This document shows positions 48,101 through 59,600 of a stretch of 64,000 nucleotides of DNA, piece after piece; position 1 is the stretch's first letter; each line of letters opens with the position of its first letter. Position numbers and translations under genes: made by a program. The DNA is from Hermatobates lingyangjiaoensis (Eukaryota; Arthropoda; Insecta; Hemiptera; Hermatobatidae): the NCBI GenBank assembly GCA_026182355.1, contig JAPFBL010000003.1, positions 2,319,001-2,383,000 of the forward strand, in the 5' to 3' direction. A model generated the notes under the pieces. That model was not told the origin of the DNA. It did no database searches and saw only the letters and a program-made list of their open reading frames with translations.

Positions 48101-48640
48101 CAACTGGCCCTCGTCAGTGTCTCGTTTATACTGAAACAAGTGATAGAAGACACCTAGTGTGGTATTGAAAAAGTAGAACAAACAACAGGGGTATTTAAAG
48201 TGAAAGAAAAAGGAACAAAAGGCTGGGCAAGGCGAATAAGAGTGAAAAAAGGAGTTCAGAAAGAAATAAATAAAAGAGTTATCTGCTAGCTGTCTGTCCT
48301 TATAGACAAAGCTACTGCTCTCCTTAACATTGAGTCTAACTTGAATAAACGATTACTAATGTTTATAGTATTTGATATATTAAATAACATTAAAGAGGAC
48401 CCGATAATATTTCTTAACAACATACGTATAAGTAGGTAGTTTGTTAATTAAAAGCTCTCCAAGGGAACTGGAGTATAATGGTATTTATGAATTTCTTTGT
48501 AAATGTCATAAAATATACACAAGTGAGAATCCTAAATTATTAAAAATGCCTTTCAAGCAATATAATTGTAAGTGTACAAAGTAGCATTTTACTTTTGCAT
48601 ATAAATAGTGAGACGTAACAAACTTCAACAATTAATTCAA
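45115..48640. other. AT-rich intergenic DNA
   Basis: Open frames at 45121, 46294, 46697 and 47515 are Ile/Lys/Asn/Phe-rich, chance-type frames. At 48090-48130 the minus strand has CTGACGAGGGCC...GTCTGAAATATTT, a weak box-hairpin-GAAA resemblance. No gene is supported. Confidence 0.4.
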
Positions 48641-49390
48641 TTAATCAAACTTTTGACGATGGAGCTTTCCTCGTCGTTTCTTAGCCAATGAAGTCTTCAG
48701 CTTTCTCAAAACTCCTTCGTAATAGCTTGCGATGATAGTTTTTTGTCCTTCAAGAAAATCTAATAAAACGATTCCATCTTTATCCCAAAAAACGGTTGCC
48801 ATTATTTTTTGAGCAAATCTTTCTGCTTTGAACTTGATAGGGCCTGCTGATCCTCTTGGTAACCATTGTTTAAACTGAACTTTGCTTTCAGGATCGTACA
48901 GGTAAATCCATGTTTCATCACCGGTTATGACCCGTTCAAAAAAGTTTGCCTCATTTGCTTCAATCCTAGTCAGAAGGGCCAATGAAAGATCTAATCTCAG
49001 ATTCAACTGATTCTGCTGCAACGCTTTAGGCACCCAACGAACAGAAAGCTTACTTAGACCAAGATCTTCGGTCAGAATTGAGAAGGTTGACCCAAATGAA
49101 ATGTCAAGCTCCTTAGCAATCTCATTCACTGTTATTCTCCGATCTTCTTCAACAAGATTCCTGACAAGCTCGATGTTCTGAGCATTTTTTGATGCTGAAG
49201 GCCTACCTTCTCTTTCGTCATCTTGAAGATCATTCGTACCATCCTTGAATCGTCTGATCCAACGATAAACAACAGCTCTAGAAGGTGACGAGTCTCCATA
49301 AACATTTTGTAGAGCTTTAATGATTTCCGTCGGTTTCCATTCCAGTTTTGTTAGAAATTTAATGTTTGCACGAACTTCAAATTGGCTCAT
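48641..49390 (-). pseudogene. Mariner transposase, open but C-terminally truncated
   Basis: An uninterrupted 249-residue frame from ATG at 49390. Residues 1-105 are the two helix-turn-helix regions (WRIRRF-like hinge: VVYRWIRRFKDGTND). ITGDETWIYLYDP (about residue 158) carries the first catalytic Asp. RFAQKIMATVFWDKDGIVLL and TIIASYYEGVLRKL are typical mariner. The reading then leaves the family at KKRRGKLHRQKFD, before the HHDNA motif with the second Asp, so the protein lacks two of three catalytic acids (full length about 345). The 5' terminal repeat is present (49551-49580); no matching 3' repeat was found. The open frame suggests recent loss, but it cannot transpose itself. Confidence 0.9.
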
Positions 49391-49550
49391 TTTGGATTGT
49401 CAAAAAAGTTAATATTATAAAATATTATCTGAAACAAAGAATAAAAGATTTAGAATGCTGTAACTTGTCAAATTTGTTGTTAAGTAATCAGTAGTGCAAT
49501 TAAACCTTGTTTTGTTACTCTATTTTCATTTAGATTGAATTTATATCACT

Positions 49551-49580
49551 TGTCTTAAAACTTTTTGATTCACCCTCGTA
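49551..49580 (-). repeat. Mariner 5' inverted terminal repeat
   Basis: Read on the minus strand it starts TACGAGGGTGAATCAAAAAG, the usual mariner end beginning after a TA target, about 160 bp upstream of the transposase ATG. It abuts a TA microsatellite. Confidence 0.8.
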
Positions 49581-49581
49581 T

Positions 49582-49617
<36 letters not shown>

Positions 49618-49661
49618 AAATAAAAAATAAATAAAAAACTAACGGTTTAAATTCAAGCCAA

Positions 49662-50106
49662 GTTTCGAGCGTGCCCCCAGGAGCCAAATGTGGGCTTCCT
49701 CAGAAGCTTTTAAAGTAACTTGTCTGTTATCACTGGGGACTTGTTTTAAGAACTTAAAACTGTGAAACAATCATTGAAGCTGAGGTGGTGGGAATTAGCG
49801 TGAGTGGCGACAGGGAGACTGCTGCTTTTACCAACCGAAAGCCTGTGATTATTCATCCGAAGGTTCAGCATTGTAGATGCTAAACCAACGTAAAAAGCAT
49901 CACATTGGGTGCATTTCAAGAGGTAAACACAGTCAGTGGAGATACAGGAGGAAGGACTGTGAATAGGGTAAGAATTAAGATGAGTTATAGACTTAAATGA
50001 AGACCCAGAATCAACAATGGGACAGGTAAGACATCTCCGACGTCCACAGCGTTGTAGGCCACCGCTGCTTTGGGGATTCTGAATAAGTTTGCCGGCCCGA
50101 TGGGAG
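49662..50106 (-). pseudogene. Penelope-like element, C-terminal fragment (copy B)
   Basis: On the minus strand from 50106 a frame of about 118 codons includes RCGRRRCLTCPIVDSG and CVYLLKCTQCDAFYVGLAST, then LRMNNHRLSVGK, the Cys-bearing linker and GIY-YIG-type endonuclease (here VYL and YVG) of Penelope-like elements. A stop and shift follow FNDCFTVLSS, then SEEAHIWLLGARSKLGLNLN resumes. The upstream reverse transcriptase is missing. Confidence 0.8.
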
Positions 50107-50204
50107 AAAATAATATATAAATAAAAAAAATAATAATATATAAAATAATATATATATATATTGATAAGTCAGTTCTTCAGGTTTCTCCTAAAAATTTAGT
50201 TTTG

Positions 50205-50242
50205 TATATAATATATATATATATATTTCATATATATATAAG

Positions 50243-50278
<36 letters not shown>
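50205..50278. repeat. TA microsatellite
   Basis: Interrupted (TA)n tracts immediately 5' of Penelope-like copy A. A similar tract lies at 49577-49617. The junction marks the truncation point of the element. Confidence 0.85.
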
Positions 50279-50280
<2 letters not shown>

Positions 50281-51252
50281 AATCATCTATTTCCTTTACT
50301 CATCAAGTGTCCAATAACCTTATTACATTTTTGGATGTCAGCGTCACCTGTGATGGGGGTCATCTTTCTACATCTGTCCATATCAAGCCTACTAACGCCC
50401 AGCAGTACCTTCATTTCAATAGTTGCCATCCCTCCCACGTAAAAAAAGCTATCCCCAGATCATTGTCCATACCCCTCCATAAAATTTGTAGCAGAATAAA
50501 AGATCGTTCCTTCAAAATAGATTTATTGAAACAGAAATTTTCTGACCGAGAAAAATTCTTATCCTTCTAATTTCATTAACAACCGTATAGTCCCTGCAGA
50601 CGTTCATCATAATTCAGGTCCTAGGAGGGATCGCAGTGATTCTAATTTCCTTATCACCACTTATTTTCCTGGTGCTCATAGGCTGGGTGCAGTTGTCAGG
50701 GAGTTTTTCCCTGTACTTTCTTCTTCCTCCTGTACTTTTTCAGTCTTTAGTGAGCCACCTTCCATTTCCTATCGCAAACCTGCTAATCTTCAATCTATCT
50801 TCTCTCACATCTCTTCTCCTAAGCCTCCAAAAACTGCTGGTGGTATGGTTCAATGTGGATGTCTTACTTGTCCTATCATCAATCCTGTTCCTTCCTTTAC
50901 CTCTGTCCATAGTAAACGCACCTACCCTATCTCTCACAAGACCTCTTGTACCTCTGGTAACTGCGTTTACCGTTTGGATTGCACCCAGTGTGATTCTTTT
51001 TATGTGGGTTTGGCTTCCACCAAGCTAAGCCTGCGTATGAATAATCACAGGTCATCCGTTGGCAAACGCAGTGACCTTCCCGTTGCTACTCATGCCAGTT
51101 CTCACGGACTCAGTTTTAATGACTGTTTCCGTGTACAGGTCCTGAGGCAGATTGATCAGACTAATTCGAAAGTTACTCTCAGAGCTTGAGAAGAAGCACT
51201 TATTAGTCTTCTGGGCGGTAGATCGGCTCCTGGGCTTAACCTCAATCGTTGA
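50281..51252 (+). pseudogene. Penelope-like element, 5'-truncated (copy A)
   Basis: 50281-50570 encodes the end of the reverse transcriptase/thumb: NNLITFLDVSVTCDGGHLST, KPTNAQQYLHFNSCHPSHVK and HKICSRIKDRSFKIDLLKQK. A frameshift near 50555 moves the coding to a frame running to 51189. That frame contains YFPGAHRLGAVVREFFPVL, the Cys linker (CGCLTCP) and the GIY-YIG-type nuclease (CVYRLDCTQCDSFYVGLAS, LRMNNHRSSVGKRSDLP). A TGA at 51187 interrupts the tail EEALISLLGGRSAPGLNLN, which ends at 51252. The reverse transcriptase core and 5' part are absent. Copy B lies head to head with it and copy C tail to tail. Confidence 0.85.
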
Positions 51253-51479
51253 TGTTTTTTTTTTATTATTATTATTTTTTAATTATTTATTTTTTTTTTA
51301 AGTTGTTATCAGCTTTTAATTTTATTTTAGTTAAATGTTTTCATTTTTTAATTTTTATTTGGCTTTTATCTCTTTATCTTCCCTGTCTACCTTTCCTCCG
51401 AAAGTTGGCTACACTGTTTGAGTGCTTCAGTTCGAACGCCAAGTCAGTCGTTATCAGCCTTTGGAGCGATTCACTTCTT

Positions 51480-51660
51480 TTCCTGAAGACGAGGACATCG
51501 AAATATAGTAGTGAGTTCAGTGGTTTCCTTTCTATGTGTTCTTTTTTAAATTCTAGTTTATATATATATATATATACTTTAACACATAGAAAAGAACACA
51601 GAAAGACACTACAGAACTCACTTCGATATTTCGACATCCGTCGTCATCGGGAAGAAGTGC
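51480..51660. repeat. Two opposed hairpin-box units around a TA tract
   Basis: The plus-strand unit at 51482-51560 starts CTGAAGACGAGGACATCGAA and runs into TAGTAGTGAGTTCAGTGG. The minus-strand unit at about 51655-51585 starts CGATGACGACGGATGTCGAA and runs into TATCGAAGTGAGTTC. They converge on a TATATA tract at 51560-51576. They look like inverted terminal repeats of the Penelope-like or retrozyme class. Confidence 0.6.
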
Positions 51661-51862
51661 GAAGTACTCGCGTTGAGAAGCAAACTGCTACTGGCCTCCA
51701 GAGTAACTCGTGGAACCACCGCAATGCTGCTCCCCAGCGGAGGAGAGGAAAAATAGAAATCCTTCCAATATTTATTTAGAAAACAAGATAAAAAATATAT
51801 AAAATACGAAATAATAATAAAAAAAAATAAATAAAAAATAATAATAATAAAATAAAAAATAA

Positions 51863-51975
51863 TTAACGGTACAGGTTGAGACCAGGAGGAGAACGAGCCC
51901 CAAGGAGGCATATGAATGCCTCTTCGGAAGCTCTAAGGGTGACATGGGAATTAGACTCGGGGATTTGTTTGAGGA
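51863..51975 (-). pseudogene. Penelope-like element, extreme C-terminus (copy C)
   Basis: The minus strand encodes VTLRASEEAFICLLGARSPP and then a GLN-L-R ending with a stop, matching the last 35 residues of copies A and B. The upstream part has been replaced by repeat sequence containing GACCGTAATGGCGGTCGAAA. Confidence 0.7.
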
Positions 51976-52428
51976 TTAAACAAATTACGACCGTAATGGC
52001 GGTCGAAATATTGAAAAGTGAGTCTTTGTTGTGTTTCTGTTTATGTGTCACTGCTTATTTTAATTGTTATTTGTCCTGCCGGACCGTTTTTCGTTTATCA
52101 TGGTATATATATATACGTCATCATTGGGGAAAGAAGTGATCTGTTAGGTGTCAAGTGTGGAACTCTCTATATAGAAGTTATGTCCACCTATTCTATATGG
52201 TACAAAAAACTGCACATTTATAAAAAAAAAAGGAGCATTGTAAGTTTTGTTAAAAAATAGTTAGCATTGTAAATTTTTCTTTTAAAAACACATAATGTAA
52301 GAGGTTAATATATGTAAATTATTACAATAGGAGGCCTTTTATAACTCGTGTTTCCTCCAGTCAAACGAGCAGGAAGCTATAAAGGTATTATGGTTTCCCC
52401 TCTAATAAATAGATAAAAAGGTGTTTGT

Positions 52429-52809
52429 TCATCTAAATAAAAATTCCAACAATGTCCAACAGGTTTTTTTCAATGGATAGAAAAATGAGTAAATCTGACC
52501 TAACACAAAAGACTGACATAAAAATAAATAAAATAAGCTAAACTGACGTTGAAAACTTGATACCAAAATTTTCACACGAATGGAATACTTTCTTTGATGT
52601 AATCTATTAGTAAAATTTAGGCTAGACCAATCAATTTTTTTAAACAATTGATACCTGCTATGACTATCTATAGGAACATGGGGCCTATGAGAATATTGAG
52701 CAAGATTACATATAATTACGGATTCGGTTGGAAGGATGTCCACAACAGAAAATTTTGTTAAGGCGTCCTTGGACTGCAATTGTTTAAGAATTGCTATATT
52801 AAAGTACAC
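52429..52809 (-). other. Unassigned 126-codon open frame
   Basis: The first half is protein-like (LKQLQSKDALTKFSVVDILP, CNLAQYSHRPHVPIDSHSRY); the second half is Phe/Leu-rich. No family is recognised and no splice context is clear. It may be a transposon remnant. It is downstream of POLR3H and not part of it. Confidence 0.2.
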
Positions 52810-53512
52810 GCATCATTTGATACTAAGCACTATTTCAATACAGAGTCTCACAATTATTTTTGTGCATCACTGAAGAATAAATATTAATAAGAACCACTGA
52901 TATAATTAAATATTACATTTATCTGAAGATTCCACATCATACAATATAATAATAAGATTTTAATTTAAATAATTAAAAGACTACTATCTACTTTCTTAGG
53001 ATATAGTACCTTATATATATATATATATATAGGTTATAGTTTCTTTGTATAACACTGGTTACATTGAAAAGAAGCTACATTGAACTTATTATCGGAGATT
53101 ATGGACTTCGCAGGTCTGGTTTTTTTTGCCAAAAACAGACTGACATTTTTACCCGTCAAACCGAATGCTAACACTGTGTCATACGAAATAGAACAGTACT
53201 TTATCAATAAGTACTCTTGTACTTATTATTAAATAAGTACTCTTGTTGCTATAAAAGCAAATTCATTTCAAAAGTAATGATTAAACCAACTTAAATCTGC
53301 CACTACTCAGTACAACCAGCCTCTAACAGACGCAGTCTACATTAATAGTAGTTTTATATACATCCTACAAGAAGACATACGAGGTGTATAAAACAAAAAA
53401 AACATACATATGAATCGAAAAGGAAAAAAACTTTTATTTCCGTACATAAGATTATTATTTTTACATAAAATAATTTTAATTTAATAAATCAACAATTTAA
53501 CGCTAGTGTACA

Positions 53513-53518
53513 TTTATT
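53513..53518 (-). promoter_or_regulatory. Candidate POLR3H polyadenylation signal
   Basis: AATAAA on the minus strand, 161 bp after the POLR3H stop codon. Confidence 0.4.
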
Positions 53519-53678
53519 TTAAATAAATTATGGGAACTGTTTCATTATTTGATTTTTAAATTGTCAAACATTACCGCTGTTGAAGAGTACATGAGAAAGA
53601 TTGAAATTATAAGCATTATAAGAAAATATAAATAAATATCAACCAGCCAAGTACGATATGTCTGTATCACGGTTTCAT

Positions 53679-56600
53679 TCATGATCCATCCCACCAACTT
53701 AAGAGACCCAAACCAGGTTCATTAATTGTCCCCTGAAAACAAAAATAAGACAAATTAAATTGAAGATACATTAAAGTTTTGAGAGATAAATCAGTAAAAG
53801 GTAGTATTATGTTGGTGTTACCAACGCTGGGAAAATTCATTAAGATTGAAATTTGAAATACGTTACCAATACATTTTTAATTGTATAACAGAACAGTATG
53901 TTATTTATGGTATTAAAATGAACATTATAATATTGAGGAAAATATTTATTATTATAATCATTAACAATAGACCTATATCCATATACACCATCCAACGGTT
54001 GTGAGAGCAATGGATTTATTTGGCGGAAAAGTCGAAATGATCAGTATATCGTCTTTTTTATTATGGAATTTTAATAAAAAAAACTATACAAACTGCTAAA
54101 CGTAGGACCTGACTTTCTTGTCAACTTCTCAGGGCAATCATAATCTAGATTTTTTTTATGCAGTCATTCCATTAATAAATTTCCTTAGAACTCACATCAC
54201 TTTTGTAAAAATTGAGTGTTACCGATACAAAGTTGATAATAAATAAGCATTAACATACATATTCTTAATAAAAAAACTCATTTAATATTTTTACTAAATT
54301 AGATCAACTGAACTTTTAAAGAATACATAAGGTTAAATAAAATCAAACAATTAAATCTCATATAACTGCAATACTCTTTCATATTGGTAAACTAAGAATG
54401 TTGGCCACGATTTAAAAAATTAATTGAAATTCATTTAATTTATTTCATAATTTAATTTCATTCCATTTAATTTAGTGTTAATTTACTAATTAATTGAAAT
54501 TAATTACGTTTCACATGCAGGTAACACAATATTTATGTTACTGACTCGCACACGTTTTACTCTTACAACAATACCATTAGGACCACTGCTTCTAAAGGCA
54601 TTTATTTTATAGTTTCTAACAGCTCTTTTTTACCATGTAAAATTATGGTCTTTTCTTCAGTTTATTGTTTTAACTTAGTAAATATTTTTTTTTTTATTCC
54701 CAACCAAGATCGTGTAAACTTCAATTCGTTGAGAATTCTTAAAAGAATTTTGTAGTCAATGCTTTATCTTATTATTATTGTCCTAATGATGAATGTGGTA
54801 CACTCGAAACATGTCGACTAGCAATATTGGTGATAAGCTTTATAGTTTTAATGAAAAGACGAGGAAGGAATTCCGGAAACTGGAGAAATTGTGTAAGAAA
54901 CAGAACATATTAAAATGACTCATAAATATTGAAGTGCCAACAAATTCCAATTGTGTTTTCATATACGTGACTACAATAAAATTGCAAATAAAGTACAGCA
55001 ATGAAAATAACTTCTTTACACTAACTGAAAAAGTAAAGGAATGAAAACAAATGAGATAATGACGGTGAGTCTTAATTTCATTCTCAGTCTTAATGACTGT
55101 ACATTCTTCAGGTGCATTCGATATCCCTGTGGTCACCCAGCTAAGCTAGGCTTCGAGGTCAGTTCATCCAACCTACCAGATTCGACTCGGGTCAGGAACA
55201 ACAGTAAAACATGTAATGAGATTTGCGTTTCCTAACGCTTTAGATAAGACTAAAAAGTGGGAGATTGAAAAGGTATATCGTTATCATTAATTTGAAAAGA
55301 AGTTGGAACGGCTAAACATATAGCTTTACGGTGAGGCATGTTCGTCATAATAATTCCAAGTCAGAACGTAACCTGGTTTAGTATCTTTAGTGCCCTGGTT
55401 CAACCAGAGGTGCTCGCAGAAACAGAGCTGTAACTTTTAAAAAAATTCCTTAGCTTAAGAAAATTCAGTACTTTTAAGGATATGATATTTTTTTAAGAAA
55501 ATTCTAAGGAAATTTTTAAAAGCTGAGGGCAATAACGTCATGGAAACCCTAAGTCAATAGAATAAAAATGAAGATTTGGCGGAAAATTTGGCTCTGCTAG
55601 ATCTGAGTTTTGGGGACACCTAATTATTAAAAGGTAGCGCAAGTGACGGCAAATACACCAACGGCAAATCAAAAAATCGTTTCTCGTTTAAGAAGAATCT
55701 CTCTCTCTCTCTCCCTCTGTCTGTCTCTGTAATGTAATAACCAGTGGATATCATGGCAGATTTAATCAAGTTAATCATTTACAAATCTATTTGAAAAGAA
55801 CATATTTATCTTTACTTTGATTGTTTCAGTAATGTTTCAGTTAATCAATTAAACAGTCACTGAGTGTAGTTGTTAGGTTTGTTCAATGGGAAATAAATAT
55901 ATTTAATATAGGTATGTCAACTTATTGGCATTATTAACAGTATGCTGTTGACTAGATAATCTAACTTGCAAACCAACAATCGCTTGAAAACTTCTGTTCC
56001 AACTGAAAGGGATTAACTTAAAAGACATGTAAATGATGAGTTCTCAACCTTTGCATCTCTTTGTAGTCATATACAAATTTCTGTGTAACATACAACAAAA
56101 ATAATATAACATTTTAAAATATTAAGCATTAGGACGAAATAATGAGAACAATATGCCTGATATTTTAAAAATATTTGAAACTCTAACTGTCAGCTCGCAA
56201 CGTTAGTGTATATTTTTCGTTATGACATATTTCTATATGCATACAAATTTGGCATTGGCCACTAACTGCATACCATAGACCCCAAAACTGTTATTTTTAA
56301 ATTATGGATTTCCTATAATCTTGTGCGGGCCCCTGGGGGTTCATGTAAATAATGAGAAGAGTAAGGCCTCTCCCAGGTGGACATTCACGGTGCCAGGCAA
56401 CTTTAGCAATACTGTTGAGTATGTACGAACACCAACAACGAGGTAAGTTACTTTTTTGAATATTTGCAAAAGAAAAACTTGAGTCAGAAAGTGTGGTAAA
56501 TACCCTACCACGTTTATAACTAAGGAATTAGAAATAGGTTACAGAAGTAACGATAAATTGTGTAGAGCTAAAAGAAGTAGTAAAGAACTCCAAAATCTGA

Positions 56601-59600
56601 AGAAGAACGGATGTTTGACCATAGGATCCCTTCAGGGACTCCAAAAATACTGAATGAAATCATTTTAATACAATTTTTTAATGGAATCCAGACAATGATA
56701 CTGTGAAAAGTAACCCTAGAGTCGAGAAGTTACAATGAATTTGAATTAAAAGTAAATGAAGTAACTAGGATTTTACAAGATGTTTATAGTTGTCCTGTTA
56801 AATTTTAAAAGTAAATAAATATCAATCCACCATGGTGGACTGTTGAATTTCCGTTTTAAACAAAGACACAAAGAAGCCCTTTATTAGAGCGAAGAAAACC
56901 TGAATGTAAGAAGAATGTAGGAGGCGATTTAACCTCCTACGTGTACAAGCTCCCCAAATTAAAAGACTAAGCCTTCCATCTTTCTATGGGAGAAATTGAA
57001 CCTACTCCGGTTGGGCATTGAACGTTTGAAGCTCTAGTAAAGGGTAGAACAGTTATCTCCACTAATCAGAAAAAAACAAATGATGCATACTCTGAAGAAG
57101 CTGATGAGAAGGCTGGACTCCTTCTAATAACCCACTTTCCATGCGATTCTGAACTAGAGAGTGGGGTTGTAACCTATAGAGCATCTAAAGACTGGAACAT
57201 TGCGACATCTATATATATGCACAGAGATAGAATCATTTGGCCAATTAAGTCTTTCAGTCTCTGGGTTTCGATGATGGACTTCCCATTTTTCTTCAAAAGG
57301 TAAGTGGGCTTACAGCACCCACACTCATTAGGGTTTATAGAAATGTCCTAGATTGGGACTGTATCCTCCAAACATAGAGCAGGCAAAGATGATATTTGCA
57401 CCTAATGTGGGCAGGGACCCCAGTTTCTTAAACCTACTGGCCATGAGCCTAACATGTTTAACGTTAAAAAACAAATTTTGTTTAATTTAAACAAAAATGA
57501 TATGAAATCATTATATATTATTATTATTATTTATTATACAAACAAAAGATGTTGAACGAAGGTTTTTCGAAACACAATTAAGTGATACTTACTACAAGAG
57601 AATAAGGAATTGTTTCCGCTAACTCCTGTTTCACTCCTTCTCCAGAAGGAACGGGGGAGGTTTCAACAAACTGTTCAGACGCAACTCTGAATTTTATTTG
57701 TTCCCCTAAAAATACTGAAATATAAATAACTAAACAAAAATAATTTGTAATATTGAAAACTTTCAGTATATATATATCTATATATATAAAGATTTCACAT
57801 AAACACGTGAAATAACAATCAATGATCAAACCACAATAAGAAAATGGGAATATATATATATACATAAACTGACATACAACAAAGACTCACTTTTCTAAAG
57901 ATGTTGTATTTCAGTTTATGTGTCACTGCTTATTTTAATATCACTGTCTTACCGGACCTTTTTTCGTTTATCATGGTATATATATATATATATATATATA
58001 TTCTATCATTAGTTAAACATGTTAATAAAAAATCGAGATAAAAAGCAAAGGTAAAGACTACAGGGTTTTTTTATATTTAAACCTACACGTAATCAATGAA
58101 AAAAACGGATTATCACGTTTGAGACTTGCAGAACAAAAAGCAACATTAATTTAATTATAGTGAACAACCAAATGTTCCATAATGAAATGAGAAATACCAT
58201 GATACATGACAAGAATACCAAATACTTCAAATGACAGTACTTTTACAAAATCAGTAGTACAAAATGTTAATACTCTAAAACTGAAGAAAGCTCCGGTTTC
58301 GAATGGGATTAGTAATGAAATCCTTTAGAGTGTTTGCTATTTTACCACAGTGCATATTACAGCTTTATTTAATGACTATCTTTGTAGAAAACAATAACCA
58401 CGGGTCTCGGAAGACTCCAATGCAGTAAATAATCCAACAATCAAATCTAGAAAAAAATCAGTCCATAGTGTTCTGAATATCTCCTATAGCTTGATTTGAA
58501 TTAATGGTAAAGTTTTAGACAAGCCCATGATAGATAGAATTTTGTACCACTTAAATGTACCTCACATTTGATTCAAAAATGAATTGTAACTCGATAAAAT
58601 TTGATAAGAAACTCGAATTGTCGTGAACTCAAATACCAAGACATGACATTTGATTCAAAAATGAATTGTGACTCGATAAAATTTGATAAGAAACTCGAAT
58701 TGTCGTGAACTCAAATACCAAGACATCACATTTGATTCAAAAATGAATTGTAACTCGATAAAATTTGATAAGAAACTCGAATTGTCGTGAACTCAAAACC
58801 AAGACATGACATTTGATTCAAAAATGAATTGTAACTCGATAAAATTTGATAAGAAACTCGAATTGTCGTGAACTCAAATACCAAGACATCACATTTGATT
58901 CAAAAATGAATTGTAACTCGATAAAATTTGATAAGAAACTCGAATTGTCGTGAACTCAAATACCAAGACATGACATTTGATTCAAAAATGAATTGTGACT
59001 CGATAAAATTTGATAAGAAACTCGAATTGTCGTGAACTCAAATACCAAGACATCACATTTGATTCAAAAATGAATTGTAACTCGATAAAATTTGATAAGA
59101 AACTCGAATTGTCGTGAACTCAAAACCAAGACATGACATTTGATTCAAAAATGAATTGTAACTCGATAAAATTTGATAAGAAACTCGAATTGTCGTGAAC
59201 TCAAATACCAAGACATCACATTTGATTCAAAAATGAATTGTAACTCGATAAAATTTGATAAGAAACTCGAATTGTCGTGAACTCAAATACCAAGACATGA
59301 CATTTGATTCAAAAATGAATTGTAACTCGATAAAATTTGATAAGAAACTCGAATTGTCGTGAACTCAAATACCAAGACATCACATTTGATTCAAAACTGA
59401 ATTGTAACTGTCATCTACATATTATAATTGGAATATAACTTAATAAATTAATTTAATGTCAAGATATGCTAAAGTCTGTTATGAGGTTCACAGTGATGGC
59501 TTAAATATTATCTATAAAGGAATAAAGTAGCAATGGTCCTTTACTTCCTTAACTGTGGATAGTAAGCTAGGCAGAAGGCCTAAAGGCATAAACTACATTC

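Noticed and set aside
58562..59409. CRISPR-like array
   Set aside because: Units are contiguous with no unique spacers, in a eukaryotic intron: a satellite.
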